Shown here one piece after another: positions 45,509-53,720 of a DNA stretch of 64,000 nt (within the stretch, counting starts at the first letter, position 1; every line of letters begins with the position of its first letter). The notes under the pieces are model-generated. The model saw nothing but the letters and a program-made list of their open reading frames with translations. It did not search any database and was not told where the DNA came from. Origin of the DNA: Trinickia terrae (GTDB lineage: Bacteria; Pseudomonadota; Gammaproteobacteria; Burkholderiales; Burkholderiaceae). The stretch is from assembly GCF_005144415.1 (NCBI RefSeq), contig NZ_SWJE01000001.1:248001-312000 (forward strand), written 5' to 3'. Position numbers and translations under genes: made by a program.

Positions 45509-46354
45509 CTAGGCGGCTTTGAGTTGCCCCGTCACAACGTTTGCACGCAAATACGCGATGCTGTCGCGCAAGCGGGTTTCGATATCGGCGGCCCCGGCGA
45601 TGATCTGAGCGAACGGCTCGAACGAGACGTGTCCGCGATAGCCGCGCGCGAACAGCGTGTTCAATTGGCCGACGTTGTCGAGCCGGTCTGCGGTGCCGAC
45701 CAGCACGCGGTGTCCGTCGCGCATGTGGTCCACCGCGAGCTCGCTGTCTTCGACGCCCGAGACGTGCACGAGGCCCGTCAAGTCGGGATAGAAGATGTTT
45801 TCACCGCTCAGGTGATGATGGAACGTGTCGTGCACGAGCCTGAAGCGCATCTCGCCCGCTGCGTCGTAGATGGCCTTGACGGCATCGGACTTGCGGCGCA
45901 CCGCGCATTCCTCGAAGCCCAGCGGCTCGATCAGGCCGACGAGGCCGCGATCTTCGAGAATCGGCTTGAGCGCTTTGAGCGCGGCCGTCAGGTTCGCGCG
46001 CCGCTCGGCGGCCGTGCGTTCGTCCTGGCGGCTGTTCGTCGGGCACAGCACGAGCGCTTGCGCGCCGCAGTCGGCTGCGTATTGCGCGAGCGTCGCCGCT
46101 TCTTCGGCACGGGTGGCGTCGAACAGGTCGAAGCGCTGCAAGGCGTTGATCGAGAGGATCGTGAGCCCATTTTCTGCAGCCACGGCCTTCACTTTGGCGG
46201 CGGGCGTGCCGTCCTCGATTTCGATGCCGCGCAAGTCGTTGCGGATTTCGATCGCGTCGACTTCGAGGCGGCCGCAGAGCGCCGCGAATTCATCGAGTGC
46301 AATGCGTGGCGCGCTCATGCGGTTCAACGAAAACTGCAATGCGGGGTTCTTCAA
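45509..46354 (-). CDS. TIM-barrel sugar isomerase/epimerase (IolI/MocC-like)
   Basis: A 281-residue xylose-isomerase-like barrel. Metal ligands are recognisable: Glu in LVGLIEPLGFEEC, Asp/His in FRLVHDTFHHHLSG, His in GLVHVSGVED and Glu in HVSFEPFAQI. The same arrangement is found in inosose isomerase IolI and in related enzymes of inositol and rhizopine pathways. It lies between the importer and the MocF/E/D-like genes. Keto-inositol isomerisation is the best guess, but the substrate is inferred from context. Confidence 0.82.
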   Translation of the reverse strand: MKNPALQFSLNRMSAPRIALDEFAALCGRLEVDAIEIRNDLRGIEIEDGTPAAKVKAVAAENGLTILSINALQRFDLFDATRAEEAATLAQYAADCGAQALVLCPTNSRQDERTAAERRANLTAALKALKPILEDRGLVGLIEPLGFEECAVRRKSDAVKAIYDAAGEMRFRLVHDTFHHHLSGENIFYPDLTGLVHVSGVEDSELAVDHMRDGHRVLVGTADRLDNVGQLNTLFARGYRGHVSFEPFAQIIAGAADIETRLRDSIAYLRANVVTGQLKAA

Positions 46355-46426
46355 CGGCGTCTCCTTGATGGGGTAGCTTCTTTCTTGCTCTCAGGTTATG
46401 TGCGCGGCAGGATCGATGAGGCTGCT

Positions 46427-47674
46427 TCAGGCGGGAACCGCTGCGAGCAGCGACTTGAGCCTGACCGACGGATCGGCGAGATCGCCCGCATCGACGCGCA
46501 CGCCGCGCTCGATCAGCATCTGCGCGATGCGCACGTCGCGGCCCACCGCGCCCGTGCCGACGCCGCTCGCGGCGGCGAGCGCGCCGTCGGCGCGCAAGTG
46601 GAAAAGCAGCAGCGCATCGGCGGTTTCGCGTACGACTTGCTCGACGCCGAACTGCGGCAGCCCCGCGATCTGGATCGACAGCTCGTACTGATCGGACCAG
46701 AACCACGGCACCGCTTGATAACGGATCTCTGCGCCGGTCATGTTGCGTGCCGCGACGCGGGCCTGGTCTTCGGCGTTCTTCCAGCATTCGAGCCGGATGC
46801 GCGCGCCGTAGAGCGGATGCGGGAACGACGTGACGTCGCCCGCCGCGAAGATGTCAGGGTCGCTCGTGGCAAGACGTTCGTCGACGGCGATGCCTTTCGT
46901 ATCGTGTGCGATCTCCAGGCCGGCAGCGCAAGCGAGCGCCGTGCGCGGGGCTGCGCCGATGCCGATCACAACCGTGTCGCAAGGAATCCGCTCGCCGTCC
47001 GCGAGACAGACTTCGCGCGCCGCACCGCGACCCGCGATTTCGGCGACTTGCGCGGCGAAGCGGAACCGCACGCCCGCCGCGCGATGACGCGCCTCGATCC
47101 GTGCGGCGATGGCGGGCGGGACCGCGCGCATCAGCACGCGCTGTCCCTCCTCGATCACCGTCACATCGCAACCCATGCCGCACGCGCTGGCCGCCACCTC
47201 GAGCCCGATGAAGCCGCCGCCGACGATGGCCAGGCGCTGTCCGGGCGAGAGGCGCGCAGCGAGGCTTCGGGCATCGTCCGCCGTGCGCAAGGTCATCACG
47301 CCGGCCTTCAGCGCGCCGTTCACAGCGAGCTGGCGCGGTTCCGCGCCGGTTGCGATGAGCAGCTTGCGATAGCTGACAGTCGAGCCATCGTCGAGCACCA
47401 CCCGGTGCGCGCTTCGATCGATCTCGACCACACGTCGATCGAGCTGCACATCGATCGCATGCTGCGCGAAAACACCTTCGGCAAAAAGCGCACATTCGCC
47501 GATCGTCTTTTGGCCGGCGAGCACAGCCTTGGAAAGCGGCGGCCGGTCATAAGGCGCATGCGCTTCGCCGCCGATCAGCACGATACGGTTGGCATAGCCC
47601 GCCTCGCGCAACTCGACGCTCGCCCGCGCGCCGGCAAGACCGGCTCCGACGATGACGATGGCGTCCTCATGCAT
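46427..47674 (-). CDS. FAD ferredoxin reductase (MocF-like)
   Basis: A 415-residue FAD/NAD(P) oxidoreductase of the rubredoxin/ferredoxin reductase class. The N-terminal FAD site is VIVGAGLAGARASVELRE, the NAD site VGGGFIGLEVAASACG, and the second FAD site DIFAAGDVTSFPHPL. It passes electrons from NAD(P)H to the Rieske ferredoxin encoded immediately before it; their coding regions overlap by one base (TGATG). In rhizopine catabolism this is the role of MocF. ATG 47674 is fixed by the overlap. Confidence 0.9.
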   Translation of the reverse strand: MHEDAIVIVGAGLAGARASVELREAGYANRIVLIGGEAHAPYDRPPLSKAVLAGQKTIGECALFAEGVFAQHAIDVQLDRRVVEIDRSAHRVVLDDGSTVSYRKLLIATGAEPRQLAVNGALKAGVMTLRTADDARSLAARLSPGQRLAIVGGGFIGLEVAASACGMGCDVTVIEEGQRVLMRAVPPAIAARIEARHRAAGVRFRFAAQVAEIAGRGAAREVCLADGERIPCDTVVIGIGAAPRTALACAAGLEIAHDTKGIAVDERLATSDPDIFAAGDVTSFPHPLYGARIRLECWKNAEDQARVAARNMTGAEIRYQAVPWFWSDQYELSIQIAGLPQFGVEQVVRETADALLLFHLRADGALAAASGVGTGAVGRDVRIAQMLIERGVRVDAGDLADPSVRLKSLLAAVPA

Positions 47675-48009
47675 CACGATTCCCCTGCGAGCGGAACGCC
47701 GATCAGCACCGCATCCCCCTCGACGCGCACCGGATGCGTGCGCAGCCGCTCGCAGACGGGCGCACACAGCGGCTTGCCGGTGGCGATGTCGAAGCGTCCC
47801 TGATGGCGCGGACATTCGATGACGTTGCCAAGCACGATTCCATCGGCGAGATGGGCTTTTTCGTGCGTGCACCAGCCGTCGGTCGCATGAAAGCCGTCGT
47901 CGATCCGATAGACGGCGAACGTCGCGCCGCCATGATCGAAACGGATGACGTCTTCTTCATCGATGTCGCCGGTGCCGCACGCGACGACCCATTCACGTTG
48001 CTCAACCAT
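47674..48009 (-). CDS. Rieske-type ferredoxin (MocE-like)
   Basis: A 111-residue Rieske 2Fe-2S protein with both ligand pairs, CTHEKAHL and CPRHQGRF, and a typical VAVYRIDDGFHATDGW-like strand before the first. It carries electrons between the reductase and the oxygenase flanking it. Order oxygenase, ferredoxin, reductase is that of mocD-mocE-mocF. Confidence 0.92.
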   Translation of the reverse strand: MVEQREWVVACGTGDIDEEDVIRFDHGGATFAVYRIDDGFHATDGWCTHEKAHLADGIVLGNVIECPRHQGRFDIATGKPLCAPVCERLRTHPVRVEGDAVLIGVPLAGES

Positions 48010-48044
48010 TGCTTGTCTCCTGGATTATTTACGCAATCGGGCGC

Positions 48045-49106
48045 TTATTGCGCGGTGTGCGCCGCAGTTTGCGGCTCGACCTCGCGGCGAATGAAGTACG
48101 CGTTGTCGCGGCGCTGGCGGATCAGCGCGGGCACCATCTCGCGATACACGGACCACAGGTTCGGATACGGCGGCGGCGTCTGCGAACGGATCGCTTCGTG
48201 CAGGCGCGGCAGCGCGTAGTACGGCACCATCGGCAGCACGTGGTGCTCGATGTGGTAGTTCATGTTCATGTAGAGAAAGCGGAACACCGGATTGGTGTGG
48301 ACGGTGCGCGTATTGAGGCGGTGATCGGTGACGTTCGCCGCGAGGCCGGCATGCTGCGTGAGGCCGAGCGTCTGGTGGAACCAGCCGCAATAGAAGCGCG
48401 GCGTCCAGACGAAGAGCAGCGGCAGGATGCTGTGGACCGATACGCACCACGCGATGAGCGCGATCATGATGGCGACGTAGGCGCGGCTGATCCAGACCAT
48501 CTTGGAGCGCTCGCTGGCGGGCACGAAATCGGCGATCTCCGGGGCGATCGAGCCGCATGCGTGGCGCACGATCTTGATGACTTCCTTGGTGCCGCCCACG
48601 AGATAGAAGAAGTCGAGCAGGATCTCGACGAGGCGCGGCGGGTTGTCGACCTGAATCTCGGGGTCGCGGCCCGTGATGATCGTATGCGTGTGATGGCGCG
48701 CATGGCTCCAGCGCCACAACGTGGCTTCGCGGATCGTCATGAACGAGCAGAGCTGATAGAAGACCTGGTTGAGCCAGGTCGTCCTGAACGGCGTGCCGTG
48801 GCTGAGCTCGTGCCAGCGCGCGTCGCTCGAGCAGTAGAGCGTGCCGTAGACGAAGAACGCGGGCAGCGCCCACCAGGTGCCCCAGCTGCACGCGGCCACC
48901 GTGCCCGCGGCGGCGAGCAGCGCGAGCCACAGGCCGAAATTTTTGAGGCTTTCCGCGTCGCTGCGCTTGGTCAGTTGCTTGAGCGTTTGACGCGGGATCA
49001 TCGGCCGAAACCAGATCTCTTCGCCGCCTTCGAGGCCCGCGGCGGTAGCGGGGCCGGTGGTGCGGGCCGTGGCGGCGGGCGCCGCGACGCTCTGTGGTGT
49101 GCTCAT
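48045..49106 (-). CDS. Fatty-acid-desaturase-like di-iron oxygenase (MocD-like)
   Basis: A 353-residue membrane di-iron protein. Histidine boxes are WHELSHG, HARHHTHT and YHIEHHVLP, with hydrophobic segments around residues 65-105 and 200-225. Stand-alone desaturase-fold enzymes that use a Rieske ferredoxin and a reductase include MocD, which with MocE and MocF removes the O-methyl group of rhizopine. A similar O-demethylation of a methylated inositol is inferred here. ATG 49106 is the first with a ribosome site (GGAGAC). First gene of the leftward operon. Confidence 0.88.
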   Translation of the reverse strand: MSTPQSVAAPAATARTTGPATAAGLEGGEEIWFRPMIPRQTLKQLTKRSDAESLKNFGLWLALLAAAGTVAACSWGTWWALPAFFVYGTLYCSSDARWHELSHGTPFRTTWLNQVFYQLCSFMTIREATLWRWSHARHHTHTIITGRDPEIQVDNPPRLVEILLDFFYLVGGTKEVIKIVRHACGSIAPEIADFVPASERSKMVWISRAYVAIMIALIAWCVSVHSILPLLFVWTPRFYCGWFHQTLGLTQHAGLAANVTDHRLNTRTVHTNPVFRFLYMNMNYHIEHHVLPMVPYYALPRLHEAIRSQTPPPYPNLWSVYREMVPALIRQRRDNAYFIRREVEPQTAAHTAQ

Positions 49107-49208
49107 CGCCACTGTCTCCTTGGTTTGCCGGTCTGCGAGGAGGCGGCTCGCAAACGTGATTCGATGTGCGCAGCGTAGGCCCGCCAAGAGGCGCTCTCAA
49201 CGAAAAGA

Positions 49209-49226
49209 TTGACGTTTTTTCGTCAA
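49209..49226. promoter_or_regulatory. LacI-type operator between the mocD-like gene and the LacI regulator
   Basis: TTGACG and CGTCAA flank a T6 centre, a perfect inverted repeat 103 bp before the oxygenase start and 90 bp before the regulator start. Read leftward, TTGACG could also be a -35 box. It is the only strong symmetry in the 209-bp divergent gap. Confidence 0.6.
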
Positions 49227-49315
49227 GCTCATAGCGTCACGGAAAAACCATGGCGAGCCCGACGTGCCGCCGCGCCGCGCGTGCTGCACGGCAACGAAGG
49301 CGAAAGGAGACGAGC

Positions 49316-50392
49316 GTGACCCAAGGCAGTGAGAGCAAGCCCGGCGCCGCCGCGCGGCGCAAGCGCAGCGCGCGTTTCGAGGAGATCGCGGCGGAGGCGG
49401 GCGTGAGCATCGCCACGGTCGATCGCGTGCTCAACGAGCGCGGCAGCGTCTCGGCGGCGACGCGTGCGCGCGTCGTCGCGGCGGCCAAGCGCCTGGCGGT
49501 GCCGCGCATCCTGCCGGACACGCGGCATGGCCTGCTGCATGTCGACGTGCTGCTGCCGAACAATCCCACGCCGTTTTTCCAGCGCATGACGCTCGCGCTG
49601 CAACGTTCGATGCAGATGCTCGACAGGCGCATCGTCGTGCACCGGTCGGTGCTGCCCGAAGCGGACGACGACACGATCGCCGCCGCGATCCTCAATCCGC
49701 GTCACAAGCGGGCCGGCCTGATCGTGACGACGCACGACACGCCGCGCGTGCGCGATGCGCTCGCCGCTGCGATCGAGCGCGGCGAGCATGTGGTGACGAT
49801 GGTGACCGACATCGCGACGCCGGGGCGTCTGCACTACGCGGGCATCGACAATTTCGCGGCGGGCCGCACGGCAGGCTATTTCCTCGGACGTCTCGCGAAA
49901 CGGCCAGGCCATGTGCTGCTGCTTGCGAGCCGCCTGGACTACCGCGCGCACATCGACCGTATCGGCGGCTGCCGGGCGGCGCTCGAAGCGTTTCCCGAGC
50001 TCGAATGCGCGCCGCTCGCGGTCGAGATGTTCGACAACGCGGACCGCTGCTATCGCGCGGTCGTGGACGCGCTCAAGCGCGGCAATCTGGCGGGGATTTA
50101 CGACAGCGGCTATGGATCGCCGGGCATCGAGGCGGCGCTGCGCCGGTACGGCACGCGCGGCGACGTCGTCTGGGTCGGGCATGAGATGCTCGATACGCAT
50201 CGCGAGTACATCGAGGCCGGGCTGATGGACGTCGCGATCGACCAGGATCCCGACGGGCAGGTGATCTCGGCGTTGCAACATCTGTTGCGCGCATGCGGCG
50301 TCGTCGAGGATGCGCCGCCGGAGGGGCCGGTCGAGTTTCGCATCTTCTGCCCGGCGAACGTAAGGCGCAGTGCTTACTTGCCCGTGGTGTAG
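49316..50392 (+). CDS. LacI-family regulator of the rhizopine/inositol-like operon
   Basis: A 358-residue LacI/GalR protein. The helix-turn-helix and hinge read FEEIAAEAGVSIATVDRVLN, ERGSVSAATRARV. The rest is a sugar-binding domain (LHVDVLLPNNPTPFFQRMTL; IDNFAAGRTAGYFLG). GTG 49316 is chosen for its AAGGAGA site. Divergent orientation next to the mocD-like gene makes it the probable repressor, released by an inositol derivative. Confidence 0.88.
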   Translation: MTQGSESKPGAAARRKRSARFEEIAAEAGVSIATVDRVLNERGSVSAATRARVVAAAKRLAVPRILPDTRHGLLHVDVLLPNNPTPFFQRMTLALQRSMQMLDRRIVVHRSVLPEADDDTIAAAILNPRHKRAGLIVTTHDTPRVRDALAAAIERGEHVVTMVTDIATPGRLHYAGIDNFAAGRTAGYFLGRLAKRPGHVLLLASRLDYRAHIDRIGGCRAALEAFPELECAPLAVEMFDNADRCYRAVVDALKRGNLAGIYDSGYGSPGIEAALRRYGTRGDVVWVGHEMLDTHREYIEAGLMDVAIDQDPDGQVISALQHLLRACGVVEDAPPEGPVEFRIFCPANVRRSAYLPVV

Positions 50393-50417
50393 AAGGGCGG
50401 CGGCGCCTGCCGCGACG

Positions 50418-50602
50418 TTACGCGAACCGTGACGGCCGATAGGGATGCGCGTCGGTGAACGGCGTCTCGCCCGTCATCATTTCCGCGAGCAGGCGGCCCG
50501 TGACCGGGCCGAGCGTCAGCCCATGATGGTTGTGGCCGAACGCGAACCACAGGCCGCGATGCCGCGGCGCGGGGCCGATCACGGGCCGCATGTCGGGCCA
50601 CG
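50418..50602 (-). pseudogene. D-amino-acid dehydrogenase (DadA-like), C-terminal remnant
   Basis: On the minus strand the frame ending at 50418 reads WPDMRPVIGPAPRHRGLWFA, FGHNHHGLTLGPVTGRLLAE, MMTGETPFTDAHPYRPSRF. This is the conserved C-terminus of FAD-dependent D-amino-acid dehydrogenases/DAO-family enzymes (GHxxxGxTLGPxTG). The upstream 350 or so codons are missing: homology stops at about 50602, where a regulator fragment in the opposite direction begins. Confidence 0.8.
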
Positions 50603-50767
50603 CTCAACGGGCTCGCGCGCGAGCACCGGCGCGAACTCGTCGAGGCCTTGTATGCCGAGGGCGCGTTTCGCGGCAAGAGCTCGGCGAACTACGTCGCCAG
50701 CGTGTTCGGGATGGGGCGGGCCACGGTCTACAAGCATTTGAAGCAGATGAAGGATGGCGCGGAGTGA
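50600..50767 (+). pseudogene. YheO/DauR-type regulator, C-terminal remnant
   Basis: The plus strand reads TLNGLAREHRRELVEALYAE, GAFRGKSSANYVASVFGMGR, ATVYKHLKQMKDGAE. This is the C-terminal helix-turn-helix of the YheO-like family, which includes DauR, the repressor of D-arginine catabolism. The PAS-like sensor and start are gone. It abuts the DadA remnant back to back at about 50601, as if one deletion removed the shared divergent promoter and both 5' halves. Confidence 0.75.
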
Positions 50768-50892
50768 GGCGTCGCGAGCAGCTGATTCTTCCGTCGACGT
50801 CGAAGACACGCGTCCTATAGCGCCGCGTACGAAATCGATAGCACGAAAACTTGGTTGGTCCGGCGCGCAGCCGTCCCTACACTGCCGATCAT

Positions 50893-50906
50893 CTTGTTAT
50901 GACAAG
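50893..50906. promoter_or_regulatory. HutC-type operator just before the GntR gene
   Basis: CTTGTTATGACAAG, a perfect 5+5 inverted repeat with a 4-bp centre, ends 7 bp before the GntR start codon. It fits the GntR/HutC operator style (TTGT...ACAA) and suggests autoregulation of the whole operon. Confidence 0.6.
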
Positions 50907-50913
50907 TTGATCG

Positions 50914-51702
50914 ATGCCGCAGCCAGCCGAATCAGACCCGGACCTTACGCCACCCATTCAGCGGCCCCTGTACGCGCAAATCAAGGACGAATTGCGCGCA
51001 CGCATTCTCGACGGCCGCTATGCGCCGCACAGCCGCATGCCGTCGGAAAGCGAGCTGTGCGCGATGTTCGACGTGAGCCGCATCACCGTGCGCCAGGCGC
51101 TCAACGACCTGCAAAAAGAAGGGCTCGTCTTCAAGCTGCACGGCAAGGGCACGTTCGTGTCGAAGCCGAAGGCGTTCCAGAACGTGACGTCGCTGCAGGG
51201 CTTTGCCGAAGCGATGTCGGCGATGGGCCATGAGATCGTCAACCAATTGCGCAGCGTGCGTTTCGTCGCCGCGAACCGTCAGGTCGCGGAACGTCTCGCG
51301 CTACCGGAAGGCGAGAAGGTGGCCGAGATTCATCGCGTGCGTTTTCTGAACCGTGAGCCCGTTTCCCTCGAAGTGACCTACGTGCCCGAGGCGCTCGGCA
51401 AGCGTCTCGCGAGCGCCGACCTCGTCACGCGCGACATCTTCCTGATTCTCGAGAACGACTGCGGCGTGCCGCTCGGCCACGCGGACGTCGCGATCGACGC
51501 GGTGCTTGCCGGCGACGAGCTCGCCGACGCGCTCGACGTCGAGCACGGCTCGCCGGTATTGCGCATCGAGCGGCTGACCCATAGCGCGGACGGCGCGCCG
51601 ATCGACTACGAACATCTCTATTTCCGCGGCGACGCATTCCAGTACCGCTTGCGCATCGACCGCCGGAAAACCACGCAAGCCAGGGAAGGAACGACGCGAT
51701 GA
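50914..51702 (+). CDS. GntR/HutC-family regulator (UTRA domain)
   Basis: A 262-residue regulator. The winged helix (about 20-85) has SRMPSESELCAMFDVSRITV and RQALNDLQKEGLVFKLHGKG. The UTRA effector domain follows (VAEIHRVRFLNREPVSLEVT; VLRIERLTHSADGAPIDYEH). Its stop overlaps the flavoprotein start (ATGA), so it is the first gene of the operon it very probably controls. The effector is unknown. Confidence 0.93.
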   Translation: MPQPAESDPDLTPPIQRPLYAQIKDELRARILDGRYAPHSRMPSESELCAMFDVSRITVRQALNDLQKEGLVFKLHGKGTFVSKPKAFQNVTSLQGFAEAMSAMGHEIVNQLRSVRFVAANRQVAERLALPEGEKVAEIHRVRFLNREPVSLEVTYVPEALGKRLASADLVTRDIFLILENDCGVPLGHADVAIDAVLAGDELADALDVEHGSPVLRIERLTHSADGAPIDYEHLYFRGDAFQYRLRIDRRKTTQAREGTTR

Positions 51703-53438
51703 ATACGCATGTGCTCGAATACGACGTAGTGGTGGTGGGCGGCGGCACGGCCGGGCCGATGGCCGCCGTGAAGGCCAAGGAACGCAATCCGAAGCTCGCC
51801 GTGCTGCTGCTCGAGAAGGCCAACGTGAAGCGCAGCGGCGCGATCTCGATGGGGATGGACGGGCTCAACAACGCGGTGATTCCGGGCCACGCGACGCCCG
51901 AGCAGTACACGAAGGAGATCACGATCGCCAACGACGGCATTGTCGATCAGCGCGCCGTCTACGCCTACGCGAAGCACAGCTTCAAGACGATCGAAGAGCT
52001 CGACCGCTGGGGCGTGAAGTTCGAGAAGGACGGCACTGGCGACTACGCGGTGAAGAAAGTGCATCACATGGGCTCGTACGTGCTGCCGATGCCCGAAGGC
52101 CACGACATCAAGAAGGTGCTGTACCGCCAGTTGAAGCGCTCGCGCGTGGCGATCACGAACCGCATCGTCGCGACGCGTCTGTTGACCGATTCGCAAGGAC
52201 ACGTGTGCGGCGTGCTCGGTTTCGACTGCCGCACGGCCGATTTCTACGTCGTGCGCGCGAAGGCCGTGATCCTCAGCTGCGGCGCCGCGGGCCGCCTCGG
52301 CTTACCGGCCTCCGGCTACCTGATGGGCACCTACGAGAACCCGACCAACGCCGGCGACGGCTACGCGATGGCCTATCACGCGGGCGCCGCGCTCGCGAAT
52401 CTCGAGTGCTTCCAGATCAATCCGCTGATCAAGGACTACAACGGCCCGGCCTGCGCCTACGTGACCGGTCCGCTCGGCGGCTTCACCGCGAACGGCAACG
52501 GCGAGCGCTTCATCGAATGCGATTACTGGAGCGGCCAGATGATGTGGGAGTTCTATCGGGAGCTGCAAAGCGGCAACGGGCCCGTGTTCCTGAAGCTCGA
52601 TCATCTTGCGGAGGAGACGATCCGGACGATCGAGCAGATCCTCCACACGAACGAGCGCCCGAGCCGCGGACGCTTTCACGCGGGGCGCGGCACCGACTAT
52701 CGCCGGCAGATGGTCGAGATGCACATCTCGGAGATCGGCTTTTGCAGCGGACACAGCGCGTCGGGCGTCTACGTGAACGAGCGCGCGGAGACGACTGTGC
52801 CGGGCCTCTATGCGGCAGGCGACATGGCGGCGGTCCCGCACAACTACATGCTCGGCGCGTTCACCTACGGCTGGTTCGCGGGCGAGAGCGCCGCGGACCA
52901 TGTCGCGGGCCGCGAGCACGCCGGGCTCGACGAAGCGCAAGTCGCCGCGGAGCGTGCTCGCGTGTTTGCGCCGCTCGAACGCGAGTCGGGGCTCTCGCCG
53001 TCGCAGGTCGAATACAAGCTGCGGCGCATGGTCAACGATTATCTGCAGCCGCCGAAGGTCACGCGCAAGATGGAGATCGGCTTGCAGCGCTTTGCCGAAA
53101 TCGCCGAGGACATCGACGCGATCAAGGCGAACGACCCGCACGAGCTGATGCGCGCGGCCGAAGTGCGCGCCATTCGCGATTGCGCGGAGATGGCGGCGCG
53201 GGCATCGCTGTTTCGCACCGAGAGCCGCTGGGGGCTCTACCACCATCGCGTCGACCACCCGCAGCGCAACGACGCCGAGTGGTTCTGCCACACGCATTTG
53301 CACAAAGACGCCGGCGGCAACATGACGAGCGTGAAGCGTCCCGTCGAGCCCTACATCGTCTCGCTCGACGAGCGCGAGAGCGATGCTTATCGAAACCTGC
53401 GCATTCATGCGGACGAGCGCTCGCTGCCTGAAGGCTGA
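51699..53438 (+). CDS. AprA/FrdA-like FAD flavoprotein
   Basis: A 579-residue flavoprotein of the fumarate reductase/APS reductase alpha superfamily. The FAD site is YDVVVVGGGTAGPMAAVKAK. Further blocks: VKRSGAISMGMDGLNNAV, AVILSCGAAGRLGLPASGYL, NAGDGYAMAYHAGAALANLE, and near the end GLYAAGDMAAVPHNYMLGAF. The partner is an AprB-like two-cluster ferredoxin, which makes it closer to AprA than to FrdA or SdhA. The window has no sat, aprM, dsr or sox genes, so APS reduction or sulfite oxidation is not supported. The substrate is unknown. Confidence 0.88.
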   Translation: MNTHVLEYDVVVVGGGTAGPMAAVKAKERNPKLAVLLLEKANVKRSGAISMGMDGLNNAVIPGHATPEQYTKEITIANDGIVDQRAVYAYAKHSFKTIEELDRWGVKFEKDGTGDYAVKKVHHMGSYVLPMPEGHDIKKVLYRQLKRSRVAITNRIVATRLLTDSQGHVCGVLGFDCRTADFYVVRAKAVILSCGAAGRLGLPASGYLMGTYENPTNAGDGYAMAYHAGAALANLECFQINPLIKDYNGPACAYVTGPLGGFTANGNGERFIECDYWSGQMMWEFYRELQSGNGPVFLKLDHLAEETIRTIEQILHTNERPSRGRFHAGRGTDYRRQMVEMHISEIGFCSGHSASGVYVNERAETTVPGLYAAGDMAAVPHNYMLGAFTYGWFAGESAADHVAGREHAGLDEAQVAAERARVFAPLERESGLSPSQVEYKLRRMVNDYLQPPKVTRKMEIGLQRFAEIAEDIDAIKANDPHELMRAAEVRAIRDCAEMAARASLFRTESRWGLYHHRVDHPQRNDAEWFCHTHLHKDAGGNMTSVKRPVEPYIVSLDERESDAYRNLRIHADERSLPEG

Positions 53439-53454
53439 GTCTCAGGAGTCAACC

Positions 53455-53700
53455 ATGCCCCACACGCCGCACGATATTTTCCAGCGCAGCACCGCGCCAG
53501 TAACGATCGACGCCGACAAGTGCATCGCCGACAAGGGCTGCACGGTATGCGTCGACGTCTGCCCCCTCGACCTGCTTGCGATCGATGTCGCGAAGGGCAG
53601 CGCGTATATGAAGTTCGACGAATGCTGGTACTGCATGCCCTGCGAAAAAGATTGCCCGACCGGGGCCGTGAAGGTCGAGATCCCCTATTTGTTGCGCTAA
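53455..53700 (+). CDS. Two-cluster 4Fe-4S ferredoxin (AprB-like)
   Basis: An 81-residue ferredoxin with two cysteine clusters: CIADKGCTVCVDVCPLD (the widened first motif seen in AprB) and CWYCMPCEKDCPTGAV. It ends VEIPYLLR and lacks the long tail of true AprB. It is the electron partner of the flavoprotein 16 bp upstream. CAGGAG precedes the ATG at 53455. Confidence 0.92.
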   Translation: MPHTPHDIFQRSTAPVTIDADKCIADKGCTVCVDVCPLDLLAIDVAKGSAYMKFDECWYCMPCEKDCPTGAVKVEIPYLLR

Positions 53701-53720
53701 CAACTTTCGAGCGAGCATCG

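Noticed and set aside
45356-47803. 815-codon plus-strand frame over the IolI-like and reductase genes
   Set aside because: Shadow frame rich in Arg, Asp and His; it spans two real genes on the other strand.
50445-50820. Intact small gene(s) in the gap before the GntR regulator
   Set aside because: The open frames cross the junction of two gene remnants pointing opposite ways; only the remnant readings show homology.
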